DNA of 43,369 bases from UBA7916 sp036121365 (GCA_036121365.1 JAZAFR010000024.1:1-43369); one strand, 5' to 3'; counted from the first letter of the stretch, positions 17,192 to 28,300 are shown. A program made the numbers and translations. The notes: generated by a model not told the origin, from the letters alone.

Positions 17192-19487
17192 CATTGAATA
17201 TATTTTTCATATAGAAAAAGCGTTATTCCGCGAGATAAAGAGAGATATAGGAAGAACAGATAAAGAAAAGAAAAAAGAAGAATCTGAGTTAAGGCCATGG
17301 TTCATAGAAGTTGTCAACTTTACAAAGAATATATGGGCAGGCATAAAAAAAGATAAATTGTATATATATATTCTGGACGTTATTCAAGTCATGCTAGCCA
17401 TATTTGCAGCAGTGTCAACAGCAGGGTTTGCTGTATATAGTCTAGGGATATTTGGTGTACATGGGTTAGTGCAAGCGGGGTTTGTATTAGGGATTGCAGT
17501 GATGAGTACGCTATCAAATGTGTTTACCGTTGCTCATAAGATTTGTTTTGGTTCAGAGGGCAATATAAAGTTTTGTTATCAAAAAATGAGGATGGTTGAA
17601 ATAAAGTTATTTCGTTCCCCGTATATGCCAGATCCCATAGATAAGAAAACTGAGGCAATAAAGCAATACATGCATTATTATAACTATGAAAAATGGGTTT
17701 TTTCTGAGATTCGCAAGATACAAGAGGTGGGGTATTCTTTAGACAGGAAAAAGCTTGAATCCATACCAAGTGATTTAAGAGTGTTGTTATTATTTGCAAT
17801 GTATTCACGAATATCTGCAAGTCCAGATCTCAATCAGAGGCGGATATTTAGGGATATCGCAAAAAAATATGAAGAAATATATAAGCTTGTAGACCAGGCA
17901 AGTAGCAGAGAATCACACAGTGGATTGTTATCAACTCTATATGATAAGGCAATCAGCAGTGCTGTGGCAGTAGATGAGAGTGGGTTTAATTTTAAAGGAG
18001 ATGAGTATGTCAATGATGAAGATAAAGTCTCCCAAATGATCGCCATATATTCAGTGAAAAGGTTTGCTTATTTTGCAAGAGTACATATCGAAGAGCAGGA
18101 CAAGTATCTGGTTGAGCAGGCAAATGAGAGTTGGCTGAGCTTAAGTATTCAGGATCGTGAAAGAAGAAAAGAGAAGGCTTTTAGATGGACGTTAAAGCAG
18201 CACTTAAAGCGCCAAAATAAAAAAATAAAAAATGCGTATTTGAGTAGTTCTATGTCAATGAGATGGATTATGCCTATATTTTTATTATGCACTGCATTAG
18301 GGCCATGGGGATTTAGTATGCTGTCATCTTCACCGGTGACAAGAATTATAGCCATGTTAGGAAGAGGGTGTGAGTCTTCATTATGCATCTGGTTTTGGTT
18401 TTGCGGAGCTGCCAATCATTTTTTCTCAAGAAAGAGAGATGTGGAAAAATCTTGGGAGAAAGTATGTCAATATGTGTATAAGTATCTAATTGTGAGGGAT
18501 GAAGATGAATTTGGGATAGAGAAGAAGACATGGTATTTAAGTAAAGATAATATCTTAAGGACTGGGCTAGCAATTTTAATGGCTCTGTCTTACTGTGTGT
18601 TCACAGTATTTGGGATCAGTCGGTTGTTATCGGATCCTTCTATAGTTGGCGGTGAGAAAGTATTGGCATTCTTATTCGAGGTTGCAATGCCATGGATGAG
18701 GCCAATTTTCATACCGGTGTGTTGGGTTCTTTGTTTTTGTAGTGAGGCTCTTGCTGCTGCCCATACAGCAAAGTATTATGCAGCGGAACATGTTCCTAAG
18801 CCTAAAAGAGGCTATACTCAGCAAACGAGTGGAGTAAAGAAAACTTTTTGTCTGTATGGTAGAATGAGTAGAAACTGTGATTTTCGAAGAAAATCAGCGT
18901 ATAGGTTGGCAAAGTTATGTGCTACGTCAGTAGCACTCGCTCAAACTTTGGTATTTTTCGTTTCAGCAATTAATGTATGTGGTTATTTTTTTACAATCAT
19001 ATTGATTCCGTCTGCATTTTTGACTTTTAATGCAGTCAATAGGAAATGTGTCGATACAGGTGGGGATTTTCTTCATGCATTGAACAATCGAAAGTTTTTC
19101 GATTTCGACCTTAAGGGGTTATATCCAAATTGGTTTGTTTCTGATTTGGGAGGAGCGCATAGAAGAGGGAGTCCTGATGCTTCTAGATTAATGACTCCGT
19201 CAACAGGATCTAATAACAAAAAGGTAACCAGTCTGATTAAGGCTGTTCAGGGGGAGGATAATGATATGCATGGAGGAGGTTGCGAAACGCCTCCAAGGAA
19301 AATCAGTATATCAGATCAGCCCTCTCCAGTGTCTGTTGTGCAAGATGTTCCAAGGTCAGAATTAAGAAAAGAGGATGGCAGTGATGGCAGCGATTCTGAG
19401 TCCACAGTCAATGGTCGATCACTTTTTTTTACAGACAATGGGCCTCCCCTGATTCCTCGTATGACGGGAGTTGCGGTATTAGGTTGA
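17184..19487 (+). CDS. Multi-membrane orphan protein, second of a tandem paralogous pair
   Basis: 767 residues from ATG at 17184, with AAGGGGG about seven bases before it. The layout matches the previous gene: two membrane segments at about 60-115, a helical soluble domain of about 200 residues with KRFAYFARVHIEEQD near 290, and membrane segments at about 355-410, 455-490 and 500-525, with a further pair near 580-610. It also carries MLGRGCESSLCIWFWFCG, equivalent to the CLGGHTETLLCLWFYFSG of its neighbour. A C-terminal tail of about 130 residues is polar and Ser/Asp-rich, likely disordered. Its last nine bases overlap the convergent lpxH. No family is recognised. Confidence 0.8.
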   Translation: MSDIEYIFHIEKALFREIKRDIGRTDKEKKKEESELRPWFIEVVNFTKNIWAGIKKDKLYIYILDVIQVMLAIFAAVSTAGFAVYSLGIFGVHGLVQAGFVLGIAVMSTLSNVFTVAHKICFGSEGNIKFCYQKMRMVEIKLFRSPYMPDPIDKKTEAIKQYMHYYNYEKWVFSEIRKIQEVGYSLDRKKLESIPSDLRVLLLFAMYSRISASPDLNQRRIFRDIAKKYEEIYKLVDQASSRESHSGLLSTLYDKAISSAVAVDESGFNFKGDEYVNDEDKVSQMIAIYSVKRFAYFARVHIEEQDKYLVEQANESWLSLSIQDRERRKEKAFRWTLKQHLKRQNKKIKNAYLSSSMSMRWIMPIFLLCTALGPWGFSMLSSSPVTRIIAMLGRGCESSLCIWFWFCGAANHFFSRKRDVEKSWEKVCQYVYKYLIVRDEDEFGIEKKTWYLSKDNILRTGLAILMALSYCVFTVFGISRLLSDPSIVGGEKVLAFLFEVAMPWMRPIFIPVCWVLCFCSEALAAAHTAKYYAAEHVPKPKRGYTQQTSGVKKTFCLYGRMSRNCDFRRKSAYRLAKLCATSVALAQTLVFFVSAINVCGYFFTIILIPSAFLTFNAVNRKCVDTGGDFLHALNNRKFFDFDLKGLYPNWFVSDLGGAHRRGSPDASRLMTPSTGSNNKKVTSLIKAVQGEDNDMHGGGCETPPRKISISDQPSPVSVVQDVPRSELRKEDGSDGSDSESTVNGRSLFFTDNGPPLIPRMTGVAVLG

Positions 19488-20219
19488 TGGTGCAATAATC
19501 AGCTCAATATTGTGTTTGTGTATAACGCAATAATTGTACTGGTTCTCCCAAGAGTCTAGTATGTAGGCGTATTTTGGAGGGGTGCTCATTATTTGTTTTT
19601 GTTCGAGATGGTGGACGTGTCCATAAATAATGGCATCCGCTCGATAATAATTAAGCCATCGAATGGTTGTATGTGTGCAAGCTTGCATGTGTTCTCTTTT
19701 TTTTGCTTTTGTAATGGTTGAGCTTTTTTGTCTTAGACGTTTTGATGCGTTCAAGCACCAGTCATAGGGAAGAGAGTGGATTAGAAACTTTGACAAAGGG
19801 TTTTGCAAAAAAGCCCGCAATAAGAGATAGTCTTTGTCTTGTGCACACAACCTGTCCCCGTGGGTCAAAAGGATTGTTTTCTGTCCATATTGGAGTAGAG
19901 TTGGATCAGGGATTTTTTGAATATTGTATTTTTGTAAGAGTGAAGATGAGACAAGAAAATCACGGTTACCGGGCATAAAAAAAACTGGACACTTTTTTGA
20001 AGTGGTATGAAGAAAATTCAATACTTGTAAGTAGCGATCTTGGCATCTGTTGCCTGCCCAGAAGTCAAATAAGTCGCCCAGGATATAAATAGCAGATGGA
20101 AGATGGTCATTGGCATTCAAGCTGTCTTGTAATCTCTTAAATAAGGAGTCTTCATCAGAGGTCAGGTGGATGTCTGATAGGAGTAGCACGGATTGTGAGG
20201 GCGTATAGTGGTGGCGCAT
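19479..20219 (-). CDS. lpxH: UDP-2,3-diacylglucosamine diphosphatase LpxH
   Basis: 246 residues, family length. It hydrolyses UDP-2,3-diacylglucosamine to lipid X in lipid A synthesis, as a peripheral inner-membrane metalloenzyme. The metallophosphoesterase motifs are in order: SDIHLTSDED (14-23), GDLFDFWAGNR (about 48-58), GNRDFL (about 81-86), THGDRLCAQDKDY (about 116-128) and YGHVHHLE (about 200-207). It starts 4 bp after the folD stop, so the two are probably one operon. The C-terminus overlaps the convergent membrane-protein gene by nine bases. Confidence 0.94.
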   Translation of the reverse strand: MRHHYTPSQSVLLLSDIHLTSDEDSLFKRLQDSLNANDHLPSAIYILGDLFDFWAGNRCQDRYLQVLNFLHTTSKKCPVFFMPGNRDFLVSSSLLQKYNIQKIPDPTLLQYGQKTILLTHGDRLCAQDKDYLLLRAFLQNPLSKFLIHSLPYDWCLNASKRLRQKSSTITKAKKREHMQACTHTTIRWLNYYRADAIIYGHVHHLEQKQIMSTPPKYAYILDSWENQYNYCVIHKHNIELIIAPST

Positions 20220-20223
20220 AGGC

Positions 20224-21084
20224 TTAGTTGGTTTGTTGAATACAGTAAAGAGTGTACAGGTTTTTTACAAGGTGGGCCACTGTCAGAGGGCCGACGCCAC
20301 CAGGAACTGGTGTAATAAACTGAACAGTATCAAGGACAGATGCAGTGTCAATATCTCCAATGACTTTACCAGTTTCACTGCGATTAATGCCAACATCAAT
20401 GACAATACTGTTTTTTTTGATCCAGCTGGGTTGAATGACATGGGGATTGCCTATTGCAACGATGAGAATATCAGCTTGTTTTGCATGTGTGGCAAGGTCA
20501 GTGGTTTGGCTATGGCAAACAGTGACGGTGGCGTGACGATTGAGGAGCTCTATGGCTGTTGGTTTGCCAACGAGAGAGGAGGCACCTATCATAGTGACTT
20601 TTTTTCCAGGAAGTGAAATTCCTGTTTGTTTTATGAGGTAGAGTATTGCCGCTGTGGTGCAGGGTAAGATATTAGCATGTTCATTAATTAGGTTGCCAAG
20701 GCGTGTTGGTCCAATGGCATCAACATCTTTACTGGGATCTATGCATTTGAGTAGCTCTAATTTATCAAGATGGGGAGGTAGCGGCAATTGTAGTAAAATC
20801 CCATGTGTATCAATATCTTGGTTGAGGTCTGTTATTTTTGCAGTGAGTTCAGATTGAGTACAGTTGTCTGGGAAATTAAAGCAGTTGGCAAGAAAGCCGA
20901 TTTGTCTGCAGGCGCTCATTTTATGGCGGATATAAACAGATGAAGCATGGTCATTACCAACTTGAATAATGGCAAGAGATGGTGGTGAGGATTGCGACTT
21001 ATTGTGTGCCCATCTTAATTGAATGTTTTCAATAATGTTTTTTGCTAGCATTGATCCGTTGATGAGTTTATTCTTGTCTGTCAT
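20224..21084 (-). CDS. folD: Bifunctional methylenetetrahydrofolate dehydrogenase/cyclohydrolase
   Basis: 286 residues, family length. It oxidises 5,10-methylene-THF to methenyl-THF with NADP and hydrolyses it to 10-formyl-THF. Motifs are YIRHKMSACRQIG (Tyr and Lys of the active site near 51-56), GILLQLPLPPHL (about 95-106), MIGASSLVGKPTAIELL (about 162-178) and TPVPGGVGPLTVAHLVKN near 258-275. It is first gene of a folD-lpxH pair and divergent from icmV, with 211 bp between. Confidence 0.97.
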   Translation of the reverse strand: MTDKNKLINGSMLAKNIIENIQLRWAHNKSQSSPPSLAIIQVGNDHASSVYIRHKMSACRQIGFLANCFNFPDNCTQSELTAKITDLNQDIDTHGILLQLPLPPHLDKLELLKCIDPSKDVDAIGPTRLGNLINEHANILPCTTAAILYLIKQTGISLPGKKVTMIGASSLVGKPTAIELLNRHATVTVCHSQTTDLATHAKQADILIVAIGNPHVIQPSWIKKNSIVIDVGINRSETGKVIGDIDTASVLDTVQFITPVPGGVGPLTVAHLVKNLYTLYCIQQTN

Positions 21085-21246
21085 AGGCTATGAGTATGTT
21101 GGAATTTATTTGACATAATACTAGCATAAAATAAAGGCAGTGTTAATGATTTTAAAAAAAAAATAAGAAGGTAGTAAAAGAATTAAGATTCTATAAATAT
21201 TAAAGAAAGAGAGTGTGAAATCATAGGAGTTATATGGCCTTGGGGC

Positions 21247-21275
21247 TTGATTTAGTAATCAGGAAGAACTATTCT
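21247..21275 (+). promoter_or_regulatory. Likely promoter of icmV-dotA
   Basis: TTGATT (21247-21252) and TATTCT (21270-21275) are 17 bp apart and 20-30 bases before the icmV start. The match is moderate. Confidence 0.4.
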
Positions 21276-21295
21276 AGTGGTGTAAGTGTTATTAA

Positions 21296-21751
21296 ATGGA
21301 AGCAGTCATGAATCAGGGTAGAGGCTTAAGATCCTATATGTCGAGGACGTTCAACGTATATCAGTGGGCAGGGGGGCAGTCTCTTATTAACTCAGGCAAG
21401 GGTATCAGAGGACTGTTCAGGGCAATGACAGAAGTCAAAAGATCTGCACGTAAAGAGACATTTTCACAGGCCATTGTCCGTTTAAATTTGGCACCAAAAG
21501 ATATTGTAGAAAAAGAACGACAGTACAGAATGACTAGCAGTATCTACGGTGTTTTCTTTATTTTTGGACTGGTATATTCCGCATTGTTGTTTAAGAGGAG
21601 CAGTTGGGGCACAGGCATCATGGGGTTGTCTTATAGCTTTTTGATGTTTGGATTTTTTTTCAGGGAGAGTTTTTGGTATATGCAAGTGAAGAATCGTCGA
21701 TTGGGTATGACCGTATCAGATTGGGTGCGGTTCATAGTGAGGATGAAGTAG
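21296..21751 (+). CDS. icmV: Dot/Icm component IcmV
   Basis: 151 residues, the same length as L. pneumophila IcmV. IcmV is an inner-membrane protein encoded directly before dotA. The N-terminal half is basic and soluble (RSYMSRTFNVYQW, ETFSQAIVRLNL). Two membrane helices lie at about 83-98 and 105-122, followed by the family's SFWYMQVKNRRLGMTVSDWVR signature. A second ATG at 21308 is an equally good start. The next gene, dotA, begins 48 bp later, as expected for an icmV-dotA unit. Confidence 0.88.
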   Translation: MEAVMNQGRGLRSYMSRTFNVYQWAGGQSLINSGKGIRGLFRAMTEVKRSARKETFSQAIVRLNLAPKDIVEKERQYRMTSSIYGVFFIFGLVYSALLFKRSSWGTGIMGLSYSFLMFGFFFRESFWYMQVKNRRLGMTVSDWVRFIVRMK

Positions 21752-21799
21752 TGCCACAATCAGGCTCTGTGCGTATCAGTTAAAAGGAGAGTTAAAAGT

Positions 21800-24700
21800 T
21801 TGAAAGGGTCTCTGAGCAAAACAAAGGCAATGAAAATTTTCTTATTGTGCTGTGTGTTGACAGGCTTGAGTATGTCAGCATTCGCCGATAGTGGCTCTGC
21901 TTATTCTTTTAATGAGATTTTTACAATTCAATACGCAGAAAACGATCTATCCATCAAGATGTTACAAATGATGTTTGGTCCAGTGGGCAACAGCCTAACG
22001 ATGGCGGGAAGCGATGGGACAATAATCACTCCAGCAGACAATGAAGTTACCCAAAATTTATTTAGAATATTTAACACAGGCGTATTAACCATGGTGATGT
22101 TGCTTGTGGTGTATTCAATCTTATTTCAAGCCATCACGATTTCCCAGGATGGCAATCAAGGAATGTCAAAGCAGTCATCAGTCTTTTTGACCCTTAGAAT
22201 AGTGGTGGGGTCTTCCATGCTGTTACCTTCATTTTCAGGCTATTCAGCAATTCAAGTAATGGTCATGAATGTGATTGTATATGGAGTGGCTTTTGCCAAT
22301 TATGCTTGGGTAATGACATATCAAATCGCGACCGGCGAAATCGCCCCTCCGGGAGAGGAGGAGGTGCTTTTGACAGAAATGTATCCCGCCGGATTAACAA
22401 ATACATGGAGTCCGACAGCAGACTCAAATTACTCTGTAACTACTACCACAAGCAGTTGTAGTTCCGGTTCTACTGTCTACGTGACTGCAGTAGACATCTA
22501 CGCGATGGCATTGTGTACGAGCTTGTCAAATGAAGCAGCCAAGAAAAATGGCTACACCGTTACGTATGATCGTTATGATCAAAAAGCAGGGGACAGTACA
22601 AAAGTATGTAATACAACCGATGGTTATTACACATGCTTTGGTACAACGAATGGAGGTAACTATGCAACAAGTTGTGGGAGTATTTCATTCGCTGATGCAT
22701 CCAAGCAAAGTGCTGCGTCGACAGCCGTTAATACTGCCATGTCACTGGCAAATTCAGCCGCAATAAATGCAGCATCGTACTTTGACTCCAGTACATATTA
22801 TGATGATGGGGCAGATCTTAATGACTTTGGCATTAGCCAGTTTGACTGTAGTTCTGTTGCCACATCAATACCTCAGCTAGCCATTGCTAACGGAGGGTCT
22901 TCATCTACATCTGCATGGACAGGATCTAACCCCGCGCCCAACTGGCCTGATGATTACTTAACCTCCACTGGTGCGTGTCAATTGCAAAATAACATTGGGC
23001 AAGTTGCAAGCGCATATGCGAATGGCTTAATCTCAATAAACACATCAGATGAGTCCAGTAGTGCTGCAAGCACTGATGAAAGTGTAAAGACGGGGTGGGC
23101 CACAGCGGGTCAATATTTCCAGAAAATTGCACTCAGTATAGCCAACGGGTGTGTCGGTGACGGAGCGGAATGTGGTACCTCAACTGCAAGTTCGAGCACT
23201 GATGTCTCATCAGTATTAAACAATAGAGGGACATTAACATCACTGTCTACTTCTAATTATAATACAAGTGGCAATACAGGAACTGACTCATGTAGTTCAA
23301 ACGTAGGGGTAAATGCTTCTCCAAGGTGTATGACAAGGTGTTTTTGTTTGAGCTATTCAGATACAGACGGTGTTAACTACACATTGCAAAACTTATATGA
23401 TCAAGTCATACCCAGTTCAAGTAGTGCAGATGATACAAGCAAATATGCATACTACGCACTCGCAGCATCAGCAACCGTTGCACAGGAAGCTGCGTCCGCA
23501 GCAGACGAAACAGGAGGAGGGGGGTCCGCAGGAGTAAGCGCGACTACCTATAGTAACGAAAATGTAGCTGCATGTAATATCGCCGAGAATATCGTAGCAG
23601 CCAATTCAGACCTTGCTCAAGACATGCCGTCATATTTAACAAGTTCCAATGTGGTTCAGCCTTGGCAGATAGCAGGAGGAGACTCATATTCAAGTGTATC
23701 TAACAGTAGCTCATATAATACTAACGCCAACAATGGTATCAAGACAGATTTTGCAACAACAAACATGATTTTATCAATGAACATGGTACTAGACTCATTA
23801 ACGGGTATGGATTTATTCACAAAGCCCATCACCAGCTTGAGCGATTATTTGAATGCATCAAACTCTGGGGTGATTTGCCCTAAATGTCAGCAAATTGACA
23901 ATATTTTTACAGAGGATCTGACCACCAAATATGACTGCACTACTGGTGTGGGCCCTTCGTTTATAGATAAACTCAACGCCAAAGGCGCTTTAAGGATGGC
24001 GGGCAAATACGGTAATACAATAAGTACAGAAAGTGATGTGACCGACCCATCTAGAGCAGGACTGTTTGGAATGGTTTGGCTGCAAAATCAAAGTTATTCG
24101 ATATTTGCAGATCCTCTCTCTAATCTGACAACTTTGGGAGTCACCATGATCACATCGTCTGTGTTGTATTACACAGCAACATTACAACAACTATTTGATG
24201 CAATGGTCAACATCAGCCTAGCATATACAGGCATTGTAGCAGGGTTTAAGATGGCTTTTGCGTTAGCGAATGCAGCCTCTGGGGGGAATACTGAACCCGT
24301 ATGGGTTGCTGCCTCAGCAACAGTAGAAGGGCTATTTGAAATGATGTTTCAGCTTGACAAGTTTGCGCTGGAGTTGTTTATACCGCTTGGTTCAGCCATT
24401 GCAGGCATACTATTTGTGCAAGGCGTGGTTCTCGGTGTTTTTCTTCCGTTTCTAGCGATGATTATTTACACCTTTGGTGTTATCGGCTGGCTTTTTTCAG
24501 TGATTGAAGCAATGGTGGCATCGTCATTGGTTGCAATGGGGCTAACTCATCCGGAGGGGCATGATCTACTGGGTCAAACAGAGCAAGCATTGATGTTATT
24601 ATTGGGTGTGTTCGTCAGGCCGATCACGATGATTGTGGGTATGGTTTTTGCAATCAGTATTTCTCAGTCCATCATGACACTGGTCAATTCTGGCTTTTTA

Positions 24701-25084
24701 TACGTCGTGAGCGACTACTATAATAACACAATGGCAGTAGGCGGGTCTGGAAGCAATGTGGGCTCAACTTACAATAAAGTGGTGATCATCTCAACTCTTG
24801 GCCTTCTATTGGTTTACACCTATATTTGTTACTCAATTTTAGAGATGTGTTATGGATTGATTTCACAAATACCTGATCGAATTCTCAGATGGATAGGCGG
24901 GCCTGAGCAACAAAGTCAAGCAACTCAAATGGCCGGTAAGGTTAAGCAGGATACATCAGGCGCAGCCAGCAAAGGGGCGGAAGGTGCAGGTCAAACACAA
25001 CGGGCTCCCCAGCTTAAAAACGCAGCAAGCAATATTCAGGTTGCTGGCGCGAAAAAAGCAGATGGAGGAGCTGATGTTGACTGA
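21800..25084 (+). CDS. dotA: DotA/TraY-type Dot/Icm protein, copy 1
   Basis: 1094 residues from a TTG start with AAAGGAGA nine bases upstream. A signal peptide (ends GLSMSAFA) precedes TFQY-type N-terminal membrane segments at about 90-115 and 135-175. A periplasmic region of about 500 residues (190-690), rich in Ser, Thr, Asn and Cys, follows. A membrane bundle at about 780-1000 carries the conserved THPEGHDLLGQTEQA near 915, and then VLLVYTYICYSILEMCYGLI, IPDRILRWIGG and a short cytoplasmic Ala/Gly tail. The order matches L. pneumophila DotA (1048 residues), which sits in the inner membrane and is also released in rings. Being next to icmV makes this the orthologue-like copy. CPKC near 690 and many loop cysteines suggest disulfides. 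Confidence 0.93.
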   Translation: MKGSLSKTKAMKIFLLCCVLTGLSMSAFADSGSAYSFNEIFTIQYAENDLSIKMLQMMFGPVGNSLTMAGSDGTIITPADNEVTQNLFRIFNTGVLTMVMLLVVYSILFQAITISQDGNQGMSKQSSVFLTLRIVVGSSMLLPSFSGYSAIQVMVMNVIVYGVAFANYAWVMTYQIATGEIAPPGEEEVLLTEMYPAGLTNTWSPTADSNYSVTTTTSSCSSGSTVYVTAVDIYAMALCTSLSNEAAKKNGYTVTYDRYDQKAGDSTKVCNTTDGYYTCFGTTNGGNYATSCGSISFADASKQSAASTAVNTAMSLANSAAINAASYFDSSTYYDDGADLNDFGISQFDCSSVATSIPQLAIANGGSSSTSAWTGSNPAPNWPDDYLTSTGACQLQNNIGQVASAYANGLISINTSDESSSAASTDESVKTGWATAGQYFQKIALSIANGCVGDGAECGTSTASSSTDVSSVLNNRGTLTSLSTSNYNTSGNTGTDSCSSNVGVNASPRCMTRCFCLSYSDTDGVNYTLQNLYDQVIPSSSSADDTSKYAYYALAASATVAQEAASAADETGGGGSAGVSATTYSNENVAACNIAENIVAANSDLAQDMPSYLTSSNVVQPWQIAGGDSYSSVSNSSSYNTNANNGIKTDFATTNMILSMNMVLDSLTGMDLFTKPITSLSDYLNASNSGVICPKCQQIDNIFTEDLTTKYDCTTGVGPSFIDKLNAKGALRMAGKYGNTISTESDVTDPSRAGLFGMVWLQNQSYSIFADPLSNLTTLGVTMITSSVLYYTATLQQLFDAMVNISLAYTGIVAGFKMAFALANAASGGNTEPVWVAASATVEGLFEMMFQLDKFALELFIPLGSAIAGILFVQGVVLGVFLPFLAMIIYTFGVIGWLFSVIEAMVASSLVAMGLTHPEGHDLLGQTEQALMLLLGVFVRPITMIVGMVFAISISQSIMTLVNSGFLYVVSDYYNNTMAVGGSGSNVGSTYNKVVIISTLGLLLVYTYICYSILEMCYGLISQIPDRILRWIGGPEQQSQATQMAGKVKQDTSGAASKGAEGAGQTQRAPQLKNAASNIQVAGAKKADGGADVD

Positions 25085-25177
25085 TACTGTTCCAAAGAGT
25101 CTGGTTATGCAGACTTGAAAAATAGAGCATCGATTCGTTGAATTAGAGGCTCAAAACGTAAATTGAGGAAAAGCCAT

Positions 25178-25306
25178 ATGAAAACAGACAGTGCAAGATT
25201 CAGGACCTCATGGAATAGTGCCATTAAAAAAAAAACAAAGGATTGTCAGAATAAATTAGTAAAAGAAGCGAAGGCGAATAGGAAAAACAATCTATGGGGA
25301 AAATGA
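25178..25306 (+). CDS. 42-residue basic small ORF coupled to the second dotA
   Basis: ATG at 25178 has a strong ribosome site (GAGGA at 25165-25169, eight bases before). The peptide is Lys/Arg-rich (MKTDSARFRTSWNSAIKKK and onward, ending NRKNNLWGK) with one Cys and no membrane segment. The TGA at 25304-25306 overlaps the ATG of the next gene at 25303 as ATGA. The pattern suggests a real, translationally coupled small protein or leader. It has no known homologue that I can name. Confidence 0.5.
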   Translation: MKTDSARFRTSWNSAIKKKTKDCQNKLVKEAKANRKNNLWGK

Positions 25307-28300
25307 AGCGAGTAAACTGTACAAATTATACAAGCATATTGATTGTCTTTGTTTTCATTTTTATGCACCAAACAGGCCTAGCAGAGAGTTGTAGTACTCC
25401 AAGCACATACGTAGATAGATTACTTGCCACCTTTAACATTGACTCTGATACGTTTTCAAGTTTATTTTACACAGCTGGCAGTGATTACTCATTGACATTA
25501 TTAAGTAGTATCTCTGGGACAATGAATAGTTTGTCTTGCTTATCAGGTAGCTCTCCATATGCGGTTATAGGAAGAGAGGTGGTTGATATTTTCACAAGGG
25601 GAATGTTTTCAATAGCACTGATCATATTCACGTATACAACAATCATAGGAACAATCTATACCACGGCAGAAGGTGAGTTTATGGGCAGAAAAATGCAGAC
25701 ATATTTTGTATTATTTCGCAGCATAACAGCAATGGGATTATATTTACCAATGTCTAGTGGCTATTCAGTATTGCAGATGTTGATTACCAATATCGTCATC
25801 TCTTCGGTCATGCTCGCCAATATGGCTTGGTATACGACAGTCGCAATCATTGTCGGGACTCTAAAAGGCCCTTTAGGCATAGCACTTTTGTCCAGCGTGA
25901 GTGAGCAGTTTTCAGCAGATCAAGTGGTTGTCGATGCTCAAAAGGACGCCATAAACTATGTTAGTCAACAAACAAAAACATATTTGAATGCTGGAAAAGT
26001 AACAGATTTAGTGACAGGGGACGCCTTGATCATGGGACAGTTCACACAGGTTCTTTGCCTCTATGATAAATATGCTACGGCCAATTCAGATGGCAGTGGC
26101 ATCAGTAACGCGTATACTCAGCTCAACAATAAAATAAGCAGTACAATGGTGGATTCCAGTAACTACTACACCATCGATCTTGATAATCTAGATGATGCAG
26201 AGGATTCTATTTATAAAAATAAAAGTCCAAGCTGTGGTAAAATACAGTTCAGTGTGACGAGTAGTGATTATAGTGGACCGGCATCGACCTTAATCAAAAA
26301 TTTACTGATGACGCTGAATGCAACAGCAACTCAGCTATATCAAACATACAGTGACAAAGGAAGTAATGCGGCAGCAATAGCCGGCCTAGATAGCACGGTA
26401 TATGCAAACTCTCTAATTAATGCTTCATCAAGTTTGGTTTCAAATGAAATACAGACCTATCAAACACAAAGTGCAATGAACTCAAGCAACGTCGATGACA
26501 CAACATGGATAGACAATTTAGTTGACGGTGGTTGGGCTATGGCAGCAAACAATTATTATCACTTCACATCACAAATATATAGTCAGGCTTCAAATGCAAC
26601 ATCAACAAATATCAATTACGCCAATTATTTGTATGTAACACCAATTGGTTATACGGATGTCAACACCATTGATAATTCTAGTGGCTTTTGCAAAGACGCC
26701 AACAACTCACCTTCATCAACACTTTGTGGCTATGTCATTGGGAATGGGGACCTGGCAACAGCAGTATCAGCAGCATTATCTTCAAGTACGACCACTACGG
26801 ATCCAAGCAGTAGCAGTGATAACACCATGTTTGAATGTGCAGAAGACATTACACAGTGTGCAAATATCAAGCAATATTTAATGGCAAAAGAGACTGTAAA
26901 TGGAAATACGTCAGTGACAGCTAAAGATTATGTACAAGTCTTTTATAAAGGATGGAAAAGCCAAATTGATGATCTCAATGACATTAAAACATTTGCACAG
27001 ATAGAGAGTATGAATAGACTATGTAATGTTCCCTTTGCATCATCAAGCTTAAATGAATGTAAAGATGATGGTCTATTTATGAGTCCTGCTACGGCAGCTG
27101 TCGTCTATCCCACAACCATAGCAGCAGCTGCATCAGCAATAACATTTTTGCCAAGAATAGTATCACCTGTCTTCTTTACGCCATTCTTGGTATTAACAGG
27201 ATCTGCATTCTACGATACTTTTACTGATGCTGCTGAGATAGCTGACGATCCAAGCAAGCTGTATCCTAAGCCTATGGCCTTTAGTGTACAGTCATTTACA
27301 TACTTTACAGTGAAAGCATGGTATGACGTATTTTCAAGTAATCAGGGGTATTTGTTCATGTTCCCAGTGCAAGCAATGAGTGCATTTGGCTTCAGAATAC
27401 TACTATATACAGTTTCATTTATTTGGAATGTTGGAACTGGAACTTTTACAGCAAACATATCAATGACTCTAGATATGGTAGTGAGACAGGTCCTAATTGA
27501 TGCTTCAATATTATTAGCGCAATGGTATGCAAAAGTGCCTCAAGATTATGGTTGGTGGTGGATGGATGTCTTATTTGATGCGCCTGGGGTGTTCTTACTG
27601 TGGGAGGAGGCAGTGATGGATACAAAATTGCCCTTGGTTCTTCCTTTTCCAATTATAATACCCCTGCCTTTTTTTCTTTTGATAGTAAACTATATCATAG
27701 GTCCCATTTTGATTGGTGTAGGATGGGTCGTACAGGTCGTAACAATACTGGGTACGCTATTTGATTTATTTAACCCTGCAATGATGATTTTACAAATAAA
27801 CAATTACATCACCTCACAATGGAATCCTGTATACTTCGCAATCTCTGTACCATTGATTTCATTTGCCACGTTATTTGCATTTTTTCTGCCGATGTATCCG
27901 ACTGTCATTTACACCTTATCTGTCATCACTTGGCTAACTCAATATGTAGAAACTTTACTGGCGATGCCAATCATTCTATTGGGGATGGCAAATCCTGAAG
28001 GCCACTCACCTCTTTTAGGTAAGGCGGAAAAAGCAATTATGTTGCTGGCACTCTTATTTGTCCGTCCAGTTGGGATAGTTATGGGCTTTATATTTGGAAA
28101 TCTCATAGCCAGCATATCCACATATATGTTTTTCCAGATAGTCATTCCAATATTAGATTTGCAGATTGGCCAGTGGGCAAAGGGATATGCAATGTTGACT
28201 ACAGTTGGAAACCAGCCTTTTATAAAGAGTAATGATCCAACAATAGTTGCAATCATGACTATGATAGCACTCATTATGTTCACAATGGTATATTACTATA

